A DNA stretch of 64,000 nt from Prauserella aidingensis (GTDB lineage Bacteria > Actinomycetota > Actinomycetes > Mycobacteriales > Pseudonocardiaceae). The DNA is taken from positions 186,001 to 250,000 of the forward strand of contig NZ_JAMTCN010000005.1 in NCBI RefSeq assembly GCF_024171865.1. The letters run 5' to 3'. The notes below the pieces were generated by a model that had not been told where the DNA came from, did no database searches, and saw only the letters and a program-made list of their open reading frames with translations. This document shows positions 9,093-17,158 of this stretch, in pieces (the stretch's first letter is position 1; the number at the start of each line of letters is the position of its first letter). The position numbers and the translations under genes were made by a program.

Positions 9093-9661
9093 CGTGGTCC
9101 CTTCATGCGGTCACGGTGCGTCGGCTACGGAACAGGTGTCGGTTACGGGGCGGTGCCGGTTACGGAACAGTGCCGGCTACGGGACAGTGCTTGCTCGACC
9201 AGTGCCGGCGGGTCCCGAGGTCGCGATCTCGCGAACGCGCCCGCCCGAACCCACCGAGATGATCTTCCGTGTCGGTCACCCTCCGGTGGCACAGGAGTGA
9301 CGAACATCAACCTCCCACCGGCCGCGCTCCCACCGGCCCGCGGGCCCGCCCCGCACCCCTCGCTTCGCCGCCCCGCGCCGCGACCCCGGACCGCAACCCG
9401 CACGCCGCCTGTTCACCCACACGCACCGCTCGTCCGCCGGCTCCGGCCGCCCGTCCCACGGCGCCGACTTTCCCGGTGTGGCGGGCTTTCCGCGTCGCGC
9501 CGTCGCCCGCGAGGCGTCGCCGGAAGCCCGGCGTGCCGACCCGCCCGACGAATGCACGAATTCCTACGTTTCGTTGCTCCGCACGAGGCCCCCGATCTGC
9601 CAATCTGGGCGCCCGCCGTCGACAATCGGCTGCACGCGATGCCTACGAAAGGACCGCCCTC
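9093..9661. other. intergenic region between divergent genes
   Basis: This 569-base stretch separates the HNH lipoprotein gene (-) from mscR (+). It contains a four-unit 17-18-bp tandem repeat close to the lipoprotein gene. The rest is GC-rich, and I find no convincing gene, tRNA or terminator. The promoters of both genes must lie here, but no strong -35/-10 pair stands out. Confidence 0.55.
9121..9190. repeat. 17-18-bp tandem repeat (4 units)
   Basis: Units starting at about 9121, 9139, 9157 and 9174 share the pattern CGGYTACGGRACAGTGC. The block sits 29-98 bases upstream of the HNH lipoprotein start, in its promoter or leader region. Confidence 0.75.
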
Positions 9662-10750
9662 ATGCCACAGAACGTCAGAGGGGTCGTCGCCCGAGAGCAG
9701 GGCAAGCCCGTGACCGTCGAGACCGTTGTGGTCCCCGACCCGGGTCCCGGTGAGGCCGTGGTGAAGATCCAGGCCTGCGGCGTCTGCCACACCGACCTGC
9801 ACTACCGCGAAGGCGGCATCAACGACGAGTTCCCGTTCCTGCTCGGCCACGAGGCCGCGGGCGTCGTCGAGTCCGTCGGCGACGGCGTCGTCGACCTCGA
9901 ACCGGGCGACTACGTCGTGCTCAACTGGCGCGCCGTCTGCGGTGTCTGCCGCGCCTGCAAGAAGGGCAAGCCGCACCTGTGCTTCGACACCCACAACGCG
10001 GCACAGGCGATGACCCTCACCGACGGCACCGAACTGTCGCCCGCCCTCGGCATCGGCGCGTTCATCGAGAAGACCCTCGTCCACTCGGGCCAGTGCACCA
10101 AGGTCGACCCGAACGTGCCCGCCCAGGTCGCAGGCCTACTCGGCTGCGGTGTCATGGCGGGCCTCGGCGCCGCGGTCAACACCGGCCAGGTCGGACGCGG
10201 TGACTCCGTGGCCGTCATCGGCTGCGGCGGCGTCGGTGACGCCTCGATCGCCGGTTCCGCGCTGGCAGGTGCCACCACGATCGTCGCCGTCGACACCGAC
10301 CCCAGGAAGCTCGACTGGGCCAAGCAGTTCGGTGCCACCCACACGTGCAACGCGCGCGAACAGGACCCGGTCGAGTTCATCCGCTCGGTCACCGACGGCA
10401 ACGGTGCCGACGTCGTCGTCGAAGCCGTCGGCCGCCCCGAGACCTACAAGCAGGCCTTCTACGCCCGTGACCTCGCGGGCACCGTCGTCCTCGTCGGCGT
10501 ACCCACGCCCGACCTGAACGCACCGGAGATCCCGTTGATCGACTACTTCGCCCGCGGCGGGGCGCTCAAGTCGTCCTGGTACGGCGACTGCCTGCCCTCC
10601 CGCGACTTCCCGATGTATGTGGACCTCCACATGCAGGGCCGGTTCCCGCTCGACAAGTTCGTCACCGAGACCATCGCCCTCGACGAGGTGGAGTCCGCAT
10701 TCGACAAGATGCACTCCGGCGACGTGCTGCGTTCGGTGGTGGTCCTCTGA
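9662..10750 (+). CDS. mscR: mycothiol-dependent formaldehyde dehydrogenase (S-(hydroxymethyl)mycothiol dehydrogenase)
   Basis: NAD-dependent zinc alcohol dehydrogenase of 362 aa that oxidises the formaldehyde-mycothiol adduct. The catalytic zinc region is [15 protein letters not shown] with GHEAAGVV, the structural zinc loop is [15 protein letters not shown], and the cofactor fold is [12 protein letters not shown]. The opening [11 protein letters not shown] and the [15 protein letters not shown] block match the mycobacterial MscR/AdhE2 type. AAGGA lies 8 bases before the ATG. It overlaps the next gene by one base (TGATG), and the pairing with a metallo-beta-lactamase-fold gene is the same as at the mycobacterial mscR locus. 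It also marks the host as a mycothiol producer. Confidence 0.93.
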   Translation: MPQNVRGVVAREQGKPVTVETVVVPDPGPGEAVVKIQACGVCHTDLHYREGGINDEFPFLLGHEAAGVVESVGDGVVDLEPGDYVVLNWRAVCGVCRACKKGKPHLCFDTHNAAQAMTLTDGTELSPALGIGAFIEKTLVHSGQCTKVDPNVPAQVAGLLGCGVMAGLGAAVNTGQVGRGDSVAVIGCGGVGDASIAGSALAGATTIVAVDTDPRKLDWAKQFGATHTCNAREQDPVEFIRSVTDGNGADVVVEAVGRPETYKQAFYARDLAGTVVLVGVPTPDLNAPEIPLIDYFARGGALKSSWYGDCLPSRDFPMYVDLHMQGRFPLDKFVTETIALDEVESAFDKMHSGDVLRSVVVL

Positions 10751-11376
10751 TGGCACCGATCGACCACGTCGTCACGTCCGGCACCTTCAACCTCGACGGC
10801 GGCAGCTTCGACGTCGACAACAACGTGTGGATCGTCGGCGACGAGCGCGAAGTCTTCGTCATCGACGCCGCCCACGACGCCAGCGCCATCGCCGCCGCGG
10901 TCGGCGACCGTCGCGTCAAGGCCATCGTGTGCACCCACGCCCACGACGACCACGTCAACCAGGCACCCGCGCTCGCCGACCGGTTCGACGCGCCCATCAT
11001 GCTCAACCCGGCCGAACGCGTGCTCTGGGACATGACATGGCCCGACCGCACGCCCGACCGGGAGCTCGAGGACGGTCAGCAGCTGTCCGCGGGCGGGGTC
11101 GATCTGCGCGTGCTGCAGACCCCTGGGCACTCGCCGGGCTCGTCGTGCCTGTACGCGCCCGAACTCGGCGTCGTGTTCACCGGCGACACCATGTTCAACG
11201 GTGGGCCCGGCGCGACCGGCCGGTCGTATTCGAGTTTCGACACGATCATCGAGTCGATTCGCACGACACTGCTGCCCCTGCCGGGCGAGACGCAGGTCCG
11301 CACGGGCCACGGCGACTCGACGAAGATCGGTGACGAGGCGCCGCACCTCGAGGAGTGGATCGCGCGCGGCCACTGA
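10750..11376 (+). CDS. metallo-beta-lactamase-fold hydrolase paired with mscR
   Basis: 208 aa, cytoplasmic, glyoxalase II-like. Metal ligands are visible: HAHDDH, the His of TPGHSPGS, the Asp of FTGDTMF, and the C-terminal GHGDST. It starts at the A of TGATG, so it is translationally coupled to mscR. A likely role is hydrolysis of a mycothiol thioester such as S-formylmycothiol or a related conjugate, completing formaldehyde oxidation; this is inferred from the pairing. Followed by a strong hairpin. Confidence 0.87.
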   Translation: MAPIDHVVTSGTFNLDGGSFDVDNNVWIVGDEREVFVIDAAHDASAIAAAVGDRRVKAIVCTHAHDDHVNQAPALADRFDAPIMLNPAERVLWDMTWPDRTPDRELEDGQQLSAGGVDLRVLQTPGHSPGSSCLYAPELGVVFTGDTMFNGGPGATGRSYSSFDTIIESIRTTLLPLPGETQVRTGHGDSTKIGDEAPHLEEWIARGH

Positions 11377-11393
11377 ATCGCTGCCCGCCACCC

Positions 11394-11435
11394 GACCGGA
11401 GGCGCACGCCCTGCGACGCGGGTGCGCCTCCGGTC
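11394..11435 (+). terminator. hairpin terminator after the mscR operon
   Basis: A 14-bp perfect GC-rich stem (11394-11407 with 11422-11435) with a 14-base loop, 18 bases after the stop codon. There is no T-tract, as is common for actinobacterial terminators. Confidence 0.7.
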
Positions 11436-11566
11436 GTCCGCGGCCTTCCCAGCGGGCGGCGCGGAGCCGCACCCGGCATGAGCCGCACCAAGCTGCGGAG
11501 TCGTGGTCGGCGTAGCCGCTTCACGGCCGGCTCCCGCTTCGGGTCAGGGCGTCGTACGCTTGGCTG

Positions 11567-11953
11567 ATGGCACGCGCACAACAGGCACGGCCGCAGAACG
11601 TCGACGAGTACCTCGACCGGTTCGCATCGCCCGTGCGGGAGCGGCTCGCGGCGGTGCGTGACCTCGCCCGAGAGGCCGCCCCCGACGCGGTGGAAGCGAT
11701 CAAGTGGGGCGACCCCGCGTGGGTACACGCCTCCGGCACGATCCTGTTGGTGCTCGCGGGGTACTCGAAGCACATCGGCGTCGTCTTCACGCCCACCACC
11801 CGCGAGGCGTTCGACGCCGAACTCGCCGACTACAACCCCGGCAAGGGCTCGGTGAAGATCGCCCACACGCAGCCGATCCCCGAGGACCTGCTGCGGCGCA
11901 TGATCGCCCACCGCATCCGCGAACACGAGCTCGACGGCGTCAAATGGATGTGA
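11567..11953 (+). CDS. DUF1801 family protein
   Basis: 128 aa, small soluble protein. The family motif EAIKWGDPAWVHASG and the Lys/Arg-rich C-terminus fit DUF1801 (YdhG-like; some relatives are described as iron-chaperone-like). Typical opening: VDEYLDRFASPVRERLAAVR. No operon partners. Molecular function is not known. Confidence 0.82.
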   Translation: MARAQQARPQNVDEYLDRFASPVRERLAAVRDLAREAAPDAVEAIKWGDPAWVHASGTILLVLAGYSKHIGVVFTPTTREAFDAELADYNPGKGSVKIAHTQPIPEDLLRRMIAHRIREHELDGVKWM

Positions 11954-12066
11954 CGGCCGGCCCGGAACAACAGCGGCCCGGAGCAGCGGCACGCCCCGGA
12001 GCCGCGGCACGCCCCGGAGTCGCATTCGGCACGACCAGGGGGCACGACCAAGGGAGCGCCGGCCGG

Positions 12067-12726
12067 TCAGCTGGCGGGTGCCTGCCAGAGCCCGACGATC
12101 GCGTCGATGAGGCCGTCCGCCGTGTCGCGCCAGGTCTCCCGCGTCGTCGGCCTGCCCCGCGCCAGCGCGCGCTCGCGATCCGCCACCATGTGCATCATCA
12201 GGTGCCCGGTGATGGCGGCGCGTTCGGCCCGCACCTCCGGTGGCAGTTGCTCCACACACCGATGGATCCCTTCGAGCACGGTCGCCATCGCCGGATCCGC
12301 CCGGAATCGCTGCTCGAGGATCGGATGCAGCGTCGGATCGGTCACCAGTTGCGCGTTGAACCGCGCGAACCACGTCGGCTTGCCCAGTGCCGCGAGGTGG
12401 TCGGCCACCGGCAGCACGAAGCACGACACCCAGTCCCGCAGCCCCGGATGCTCGCCGACCCGGGCGACGTAGTCGGCGCGCCTGCGCGCGAGCGCGTCCT
12501 GATGCCGTTCGACCAGCGCGGTGATCAGGTCGTTCTTCGTGCCGAAGTGGTAGTGGACGGCCGCGTTGTTGCCCTGCCCGGCGGCTTCGCTGATCTGCCG
12601 GTTCGACACGTTGTAGACGCCGTGTTCGGCGAACAGTCGCTCCGCCGTGGCGAGGATGATCTCGCGCGTCGAACCCGTGGCGGGTGGCTCCACCGATCGC
12701 CCGGTCGCTCCGTCCGACGTCGTCAC
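12067..12726 (-). CDS. TetR-family transcriptional regulator
   Basis: 219 aa. The N-terminal helix-turn-helix is clear: REIILATAERLFAEHG, then NVSNRQISEAAGQGNNAAVHYHFG, with the NNAAVHYHFGTK spelling of a subgroup often placed near acyl-CoA or drug metabolism genes. The C-terminal two-thirds is helical and includes a His/Met-rich stretch (GHLMMHMVADRE). No target gene is adjacent and no palindrome stands out nearby, so its regulon is unknown. The gap of about 110 bases from the DUF1801 gene holds short GCACGCCCCGGAG-type direct repeats (11985-12020). Confidence 0.88.
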   Translation of the reverse strand: MTTSDGATGRSVEPPATGSTREIILATAERLFAEHGVYNVSNRQISEAAGQGNNAAVHYHFGTKNDLITALVERHQDALARRRADYVARVGEHPGLRDWVSCFVLPVADHLAALGKPTWFARFNAQLVTDPTLHPILEQRFRADPAMATVLEGIHRCVEQLPPEVRAERAAITGHLMMHMVADRERALARGRPTTRETWRDTADGLIDAIVGLWQAPAS

Positions 12727-13137
12727 CGTCGTGGCCCCTCCGTACCGACTGCGGTCCGGCGCCCGCTCGCCGGACGTGTACCGGCTCGAACGCCATCCCG
12801 ACCCACGTTAATCCTGGTCAGCGCGGCGTTACGAATCGTGACCCGAAAGCCCGGAATGTCACCCTGTGTGGGTGAGACGTTTGTGTCCGAATCCGTTCTT
12901 TCGACTGTGTGTAGCGCGACGTCTGTGCGGGTAACGCCTGCGCGTCGGAACGGTGTCGTCTCGGTGAGGCGCACCCCTTCGCCCAGGCCGACCCGATATC
13001 GGCAGGTGAACGCCGCGTTCCGCGAGAGGTCGGCGTGTGCCTCCGGAGCGTCTGCACCCGGTGTCAAGCAGTTGTTTTTGGTGCTGCAAAGGTGGTAAAC
13101 ACCGGTACTCGCGTCACTCATCCGGAGGAATTGCTGC
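12727..13137. other. intergenic region upstream of the small ORF / Ig-like protein operon
   Basis: 411 bases with lower GC than the neighbours in places. No coding frame has a ribosome binding site. The right end carries the candidate promoter at 13072-13101 and the ribosome binding site of the 36-codon gene. Nothing else is recognisable. Confidence 0.5.
13072..13101 (+). promoter_or_regulatory. candidate sigma-A-type promoter
   Basis: TTGTTT (13072-13077), 18-base spacer, TAAACA (13096-13101). It would start a transcript near 13108, about 30 bases before the small ORF at 13138. Confidence 0.45.
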
Positions 13138-13248
13138 ATGTTGCAGGCCGGTGCACGGGTGTCCGGGCTTGTCCGCGCTGCGCGCCACGGCACGTCCGGT
13201 CCGGTGTGTTGCCCCGTCATTCGGGACCACCTGTGGAGGAACCTGTGA
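13138..13248 (+). CDS. small protein of 36 aa, translationally coupled to the next gene (unrecognised)
   Basis: ATG at 13138 preceded 8 bases earlier by GGAGGAA, the best ribosome binding site of this region. It reads 36 codons (beginning MLQAGARVSGLVRAARHG, containing VCCPVIRD) and ends in a TGA that overlaps the GTG start of the following gene (GTGA). No homologue is recognised. It could be a genuine small protein or a leader peptide that feeds ribosomes to the next gene; the Cys-Cys pair and basic residues are the only distinctive features. Confidence 0.5.
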   Translation: MLQAGARVSGLVRAARHGTSGPVCCPVIRDHLWRNL

Positions 13249-13754
13249 GGTTGTGGAAGCGGCGCTCCGCCGCGGCCGAGTCGCGCCGGTCCGAGGACCG
13301 GTCGAACGCCGCTCCCTCGGCGTTCCCTCCCACGGAGGCCCGCGGTGGCCAGCCGGGAGGCGAGGCCGCGCACGCTGCGCCGACGCCCGGAACGCCCCCG
13401 GACGGAACGCAGTCGCCCCCGGGAATGTCGTCGGGAGTGTCCGCACCCGATGACGGCAGGCTGCCCGCCCGTACGGTGCGGGGACGTGTACTGCGCGGCG
13501 ATGCCGCCGGAGGACCGTCCGCAGGTCAGCCACTGCCCGCGGTCACCACCGTCACCGCCCACCGGCGCAACGGTGCCGTCGTGGCCAGCACCGTGAGCGA
13601 GGACGGTGGCTACGTGCTCGACGGACTGCCCGCCGAACCGCTCACGCTCGTCGCGGTCGAACATCCCGCGGTGCACGAGGAGGTCGTCGTCCGCCCAGGC
13701 GACCAGCGCCGCGACATCGCGTTGCCCGCGTTCCCGAGGAAGGATCTCCGGTGA
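13245..13754 (+). CDS. carboxypeptidase-regulatory-like (Ig-like) domain protein, short
   Basis: 169 aa from the GTG at 13245, which has GGAGG 5 bases upstream. The first ~80 residues are basic then Pro/Ala/Ser-rich and disordered. The rest forms one CarboxypepD_reg-like beta-sandwich (TVRGRVLRG, TVTAHRRNGAVVASTVSEDGG, YVLDGLPAEPLTLVA). No signal peptide or membrane segment is visible, which is odd for a fold usually found on exported proteins. Its stop overlaps the start of a larger protein with the same fold, so the two probably act together. Function unknown. Confidence 0.75.
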   Translation: MRLWKRRSAAAESRRSEDRSNAAPSAFPPTEARGGQPGGEAAHAAPTPGTPPDGTQSPPGMSSGVSAPDDGRLPARTVRGRVLRGDAAGGPSAGQPLPAVTTVTAHRRNGAVVASTVSEDGGYVLDGLPAEPLTLVAVEHPAVHEEVVVRPGDQRRDIALPAFPRKDLR

Positions 13755-14956
13755 CCATGCCCGGCGAATCCCCACAGTGGCCGCAGGAAGAGCCCACCCC
13801 GAACGGATTCGGCACCGGTGCCGTCGGTGTCAACGGCTCGGGTGTCAACGGGGCCGGGGTCAACGGGGTGAGCGTCGCGGATGCCGGCGGTGAGCGGGAC
13901 GCGGGCGGTGACGCGTCGGCACGCGGAGCTCCCGACCCGGCGACCCGGCGACCCGGCGAGCACGACGGGCGGGATGCGGACTCGGGAGACCTTGACGATC
14001 TCGACGACCTCGACCAGCCGGGTGCCCCCGAGAGCGGTCCGGTGGCCGGGGCGGACGGCGCGGTCCGCGACTTCGGCAGCATCAGCGGGCTGCGCGGAAT
14101 GCGCGCGCGAGCGTTGGGCGGCCAGCAGCCGACGACGGTGTTGTCCGGTGTCGTGCAGGGAGGGAACCGCCCGCTGGCGGACGTCACCGTGACCGTCACC
14201 GACCGCACCGGATCGCAGTGCGCGCGGGCGACCACGGACGCGAGCGGGGTGTTCCACGTCTCGGGCCTCGAACCCGGCAGTTACGTGCTGGTGTTCGCCC
14301 GCGCCGGTTATCGTCCACAAGCGACGGTCGTGCCCCCGGGGCCGATGCCGTCGCGTCTCGACATCTCGCTCGAGCCGACGGCCGGGGTCGGCGGAACGGT
14401 GCGGGACCGCATCGCGGGCAAGCCCATCCCCGGCGCCACCGTCACGGCCATCGGCGCGGCGGGCGAGGTCATCACCAGCACCGTGTCCGGAGAGGACGGT
14501 GCCTACCACCTCGCGGGCGTCGACGCCCCGCAGATCACGCTCGTCGCCGCGGCGCCGTTGGCCGATCCGGTCGCGACCGTCGTGGCGCTCGACGAGGGTC
14601 CGGTCACCGACGTCGACCTGGAACTCGAACTACGTGGGGCGCTCACGGGTGTCGTCACGTCCGGTGGCTGGCCGTTGTCCGGCGTGCGGTTGCTGCTGCG
14701 GGGCGCCGACGGTGCGGTGGTCAGTTCGACCGTCACCGACGACGGTGGGCGCTACCGGTTCGGCGCGGTCGCTCCCGGCAACTACACCGTGACGACAGCC
14801 CCGGCGGCGCCGTGCGTGCAGACGGTCGGCCCGAACGCGACACTCGCCGACCTGCGCGTCGGCTCCGAACCCGCCGACACCGGTGCGGACCGCGGTGCGG
14901 GGCCTGTCACCGAGGTGTTCCCCGCGGTGTCGCCGCAACCGCCTCGTGGAGGCTGA
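13751..14956 (+). CDS. multi-repeat carboxypeptidase-regulatory-like (Ig-like) protein
   Basis: 401 aa. GTG at 13751 overlaps the previous stop (GTGA); an ATG at 13757 is possible. Residues 1 to ~130 are acidic and low-complexity with VNGSGVNGAGVNGV repeats. Three beta-sandwich repeats follow at about 135-215, 215-300 and 300-375, each with a TVTxxxGxxxxxTxTxxxGxYxxxxL pattern ending in an LxPGxY- or VAPGNY-like turn. No signal peptide is seen. The fold is used for protein-protein or surface contacts; the true role is unknown. No peptidase domain is attached. Confidence 0.75.
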   Translation: MTMPGESPQWPQEEPTPNGFGTGAVGVNGSGVNGAGVNGVSVADAGGERDAGGDASARGAPDPATRRPGEHDGRDADSGDLDDLDDLDQPGAPESGPVAGADGAVRDFGSISGLRGMRARALGGQQPTTVLSGVVQGGNRPLADVTVTVTDRTGSQCARATTDASGVFHVSGLEPGSYVLVFARAGYRPQATVVPPGPMPSRLDISLEPTAGVGGTVRDRIAGKPIPGATVTAIGAAGEVITSTVSGEDGAYHLAGVDAPQITLVAAAPLADPVATVVALDEGPVTDVDLELELRGALTGVVTSGGWPLSGVRLLLRGADGAVVSSTVTDDGGRYRFGAVAPGNYTVTTAPAAPCVQTVGPNATLADLRVGSEPADTGADRGAGPVTEVFPAVSPQPPRGG

Positions 14957-14990
14957 GTCGGCCTCGGAACCGTCCAGCCGGCGCGGCTCG

Positions 14991-15000
14991 TTGTATACAG
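14991..15000. promoter_or_regulatory. TTGTATAC-type GntR operator candidate (1)
   Basis: TTGTATACAG lies upstream of the DUF3311/symporter operon. The same palindrome type (TTGTATACAA) occurs at 15066, 19568 and 19642, the last two flanking the GntR/NCS2 permease junction. A perfect 6-bp hairpin (ATCCCG-gtt-CGGGAT) follows at 15001-15015. Confidence 0.5.
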
Positions 15001-15065
15001 ATCCCGGTTCGGGATCCCGTCGATTTTCGGCCGTACTGTTGTGCGGGCGTCGACGCGCGGCTACT

Positions 15066-15075
15066 TTGCATACAA
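15066..15075. promoter_or_regulatory. TTGTATAC-type GntR operator candidate (2)
   Basis: TTGCATACAA, one base from the perfect palindrome TTGTATACAA, 75 bases (about seven helical turns) from the first copy and about 75 bases before the DUF3311 gene. Confidence 0.5.
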
Positions 15076-15149
15076 CCTGAGCCGCGGGGTGGTGACCACT
15101 CCGCAGCCGGGTGGAAGGTGCGATCACCGGCTCACCGAGGAGCTGCCGC

Positions 15150-15506
15150 ATGGGTCAACGCCGATCCTCGTCACGCCCGACCTCCGAACCCATCCGCAAC
15201 CCGTGGCTCTGGGTGGCGTTCGTGGCGCTCATCCTGGCCATGGCGCCGTGGTACCTACCGGCGGGTGATGCCGCACCGCTGGTGTTCGGTGTCCCGTACT
15301 GGTTCCCCGTGTCCGTCGCCGCGACCCTGCTGTTCTCCGGGGTCGCCGCGTGGGCGTGCCTGCGGCGCTGGAACCTCGACGAACCCGAGGAGGAGCGCAG
15401 GGCCGCCGAGGCCGCAGCCCGGCACGACGGCGACGCACCCGACGGCGACAGTGAACCCGACGGTGCCGACTCCGCCGGTCCGCACGGCGAGGAGGGTCGC
15501 TCGTGA
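15150..15506 (+). CDS. DUF3311-type small membrane protein
   Basis: 118 aa with two membrane segments (PWLWVAFVALILAMAPWYL and FPVSVAATLLFSGVAAWACL), then a hydrophilic acidic tail. Such proteins typically sit directly before sodium:solute symporter genes, as here, and are thought to be accessory subunits. The ATG at 15150 has GAGGAG upstream; its TGA overlaps the symporter GTG. Confidence 0.82.
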   Translation: MGQRRSSSRPTSEPIRNPWLWVAFVALILAMAPWYLPAGDAAPLVFGVPYWFPVSVAATLLFSGVAAWACLRRWNLDEPEEERRAAEAAARHDGDAPDGDSEPDGADSAGPHGEEGRS

Positions 15507-17005
15507 ACGACCTGATCTTCGGCGGCACCAGCGGCATGCTCGTGCTCGGCTTCTACGCGCTGACGATGCTGGTCATCGGCTACGTCGCCGGACGGCGGAA
15601 CCCCGGAACCCGGCACACCGCGAAGGGGTACTACATCGCAGGCGGTGGACTCGGCTTCGTCGCGCTGTTCTTCACGCTCTACGCCACGCAGTACAGCGGC
15701 AACTCGGTCGTCGGCTACGCGCCCACCGCGTACCGCACCGGTTTCCCGTGGTGGCAGTCCGTCGGATTCATGACGGCCGTCATCGTGGGCTACCTGTTGT
15801 TCGCGCCCCGGCTGTACACCGTCGCCAAGCGCGAAGGGTTCATCACACCGACGGACTGGGTGCGACACCGGTTCGCGTCGACGCCCGTGTCGGTGCTCGT
15901 CGTGATCCTCATGCTCTGGGGGCTGGCGAATTACCTGCTCGAACAGCTCGTCGCGATGGGGCACGCGATCTCCGGGCTGACGGGCAACACGGTGCCGTAC
16001 CAGCTCGGTGTGATCGCGTTCGTGCTGGTCATGCTCATCTACTCGTGGCTCGGCGGGATGCGCGCCGTCGCGCTCACCGACGTCATGCAGGGCATCGCGC
16101 TGCTGATCGGCGTGAGCGTGCTGCTGGGCGGATCGCTGTACCTCGTCGGCGGCGACCTCGGCGACGTGGTCGGGGACATGCTGCGCGAGGAGCCGGAGAA
16201 GGTCGCCGTGCCGCCGACCGAGGTGTCGGTGAACTGGATCGCGATGATGCTGCTCATCGGGTTCGGCGCCTCGGTGTACCCGCACGCGATCCAACGCGTC
16301 TACGCCGCCCGCAGCGAGCGGACGCTCAAGCGCTCGTTGGCGATCATGGCGTGGATGCCGCTGGTGACCACGGGTGTCGTGTTCTGCGTCGGCATCGTCG
16401 GCACGGAGCTGTACCCAGGACTGTCCGAATCGGAATCGGAACAGCTCGTCGGGCTCGTCGCGAACAGCGTCGCGGCCATCGGCCCGTTCTTCTACGCCGT
16501 CATGGTGCTGATGTTCGGCGGCATCGTCGCCGCCATCGTGTCCACTGCGGACTCGGCACTCCTGGCGTTCTCGTCGATCTTCTCGCGGGACCTGTACGGC
16601 AGGTACCTCCGGCGGTCGGCATCGGAGAAGCGGCAACTGCTGATCGGCAAGGTGGCCGGGGTCGTGATCGTCGCCGTGCTGTTGCTGATCGCGTGGAACC
16701 CGCCCGGCACGCTGTACGCGATCTTCGTGCTGAAGTTCGAACTGCTGGTGCAGATCGCGCCCGCGTTCGTGCTCGGACTGTACTGGCGCAGGCTCGCCGC
16801 GGGCCCGGTGTTCTGGGGCATGCTCGCCGGTGCGGTGTTCGCGGGCGTCTGCACGGTACTCGACCTCGAGCAGCCGGTGGGCATCCCGTTCGGCCTGCTG
16901 GGCCTCGCCCTGAACGCCGTGATCTGCGTCGTCGGGTCGCTGCTCACCCGCCCGCAGGCCGACCCCGAACGGGAGGAGGCGACGGCGGAGCCGCAGCCCG
17001 GTTGA
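15503..17005 (+). CDS. sodium:solute symporter (SSS family)
   Basis: 500 aa with about 13 membrane segments, the size and pattern of the family. It imports a small solute with Na+. Conserved blocks include the TM1-TM2 region (GGGLGFVALFFTLYATQYSGNSVVGY) and the later DSALLAFSSIFSRDLY segment that carries sodium-site residues. GTG at 15503 overlaps the DUF3311 stop. Substrate is not readable from sequence; the two TTGTATAC-type sites upstream suggest control by the GntR regulator of the neighbouring catabolic cluster, which would make a substrate of that pathway or an amine/acid product plausible. Confidence 0.9.
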   Translation: MNDLIFGGTSGMLVLGFYALTMLVIGYVAGRRNPGTRHTAKGYYIAGGGLGFVALFFTLYATQYSGNSVVGYAPTAYRTGFPWWQSVGFMTAVIVGYLLFAPRLYTVAKREGFITPTDWVRHRFASTPVSVLVVILMLWGLANYLLEQLVAMGHAISGLTGNTVPYQLGVIAFVLVMLIYSWLGGMRAVALTDVMQGIALLIGVSVLLGGSLYLVGGDLGDVVGDMLREEPEKVAVPPTEVSVNWIAMMLLIGFGASVYPHAIQRVYAARSERTLKRSLAIMAWMPLVTTGVVFCVGIVGTELYPGLSESESEQLVGLVANSVAAIGPFFYAVMVLMFGGIVAAIVSTADSALLAFSSIFSRDLYGRYLRRSASEKRQLLIGKVAGVVIVAVLLLIAWNPPGTLYAIFVLKFELLVQIAPAFVLGLYWRRLAAGPVFWGMLAGAVFAGVCTVLDLEQPVGIPFGLLGLALNAVICVVGSLLTRPQADPEREEATAEPQPG

Positions 17006-17158
17006 GCACCGGGGTTCGCGGTGGCTGTGACCCACGCGGACCGTGTGTTAACCCGCCTGTGCGGGCGACAGGATGCGCTGGACCGTCACTGTGCTACGCC
17101 GAAGGGGTTCGCCTGGGCCCAGCACACCACGTCCGCGGCTCGTGAGCCAGTCCTGGAC

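Noticed and set aside
9276-9603. Short frames on both strands in the gap before mscR
   Set aside because: Arg/Ala/Pro-rich, no ribosome binding sites, overlapping each other on opposite strands.
15155-17035. 626-codon minus-strand frame
   Set aside because: Antisense to the DUF3311 and sodium:solute symporter genes; composition is His/Asp/Arg-rich shadow type.
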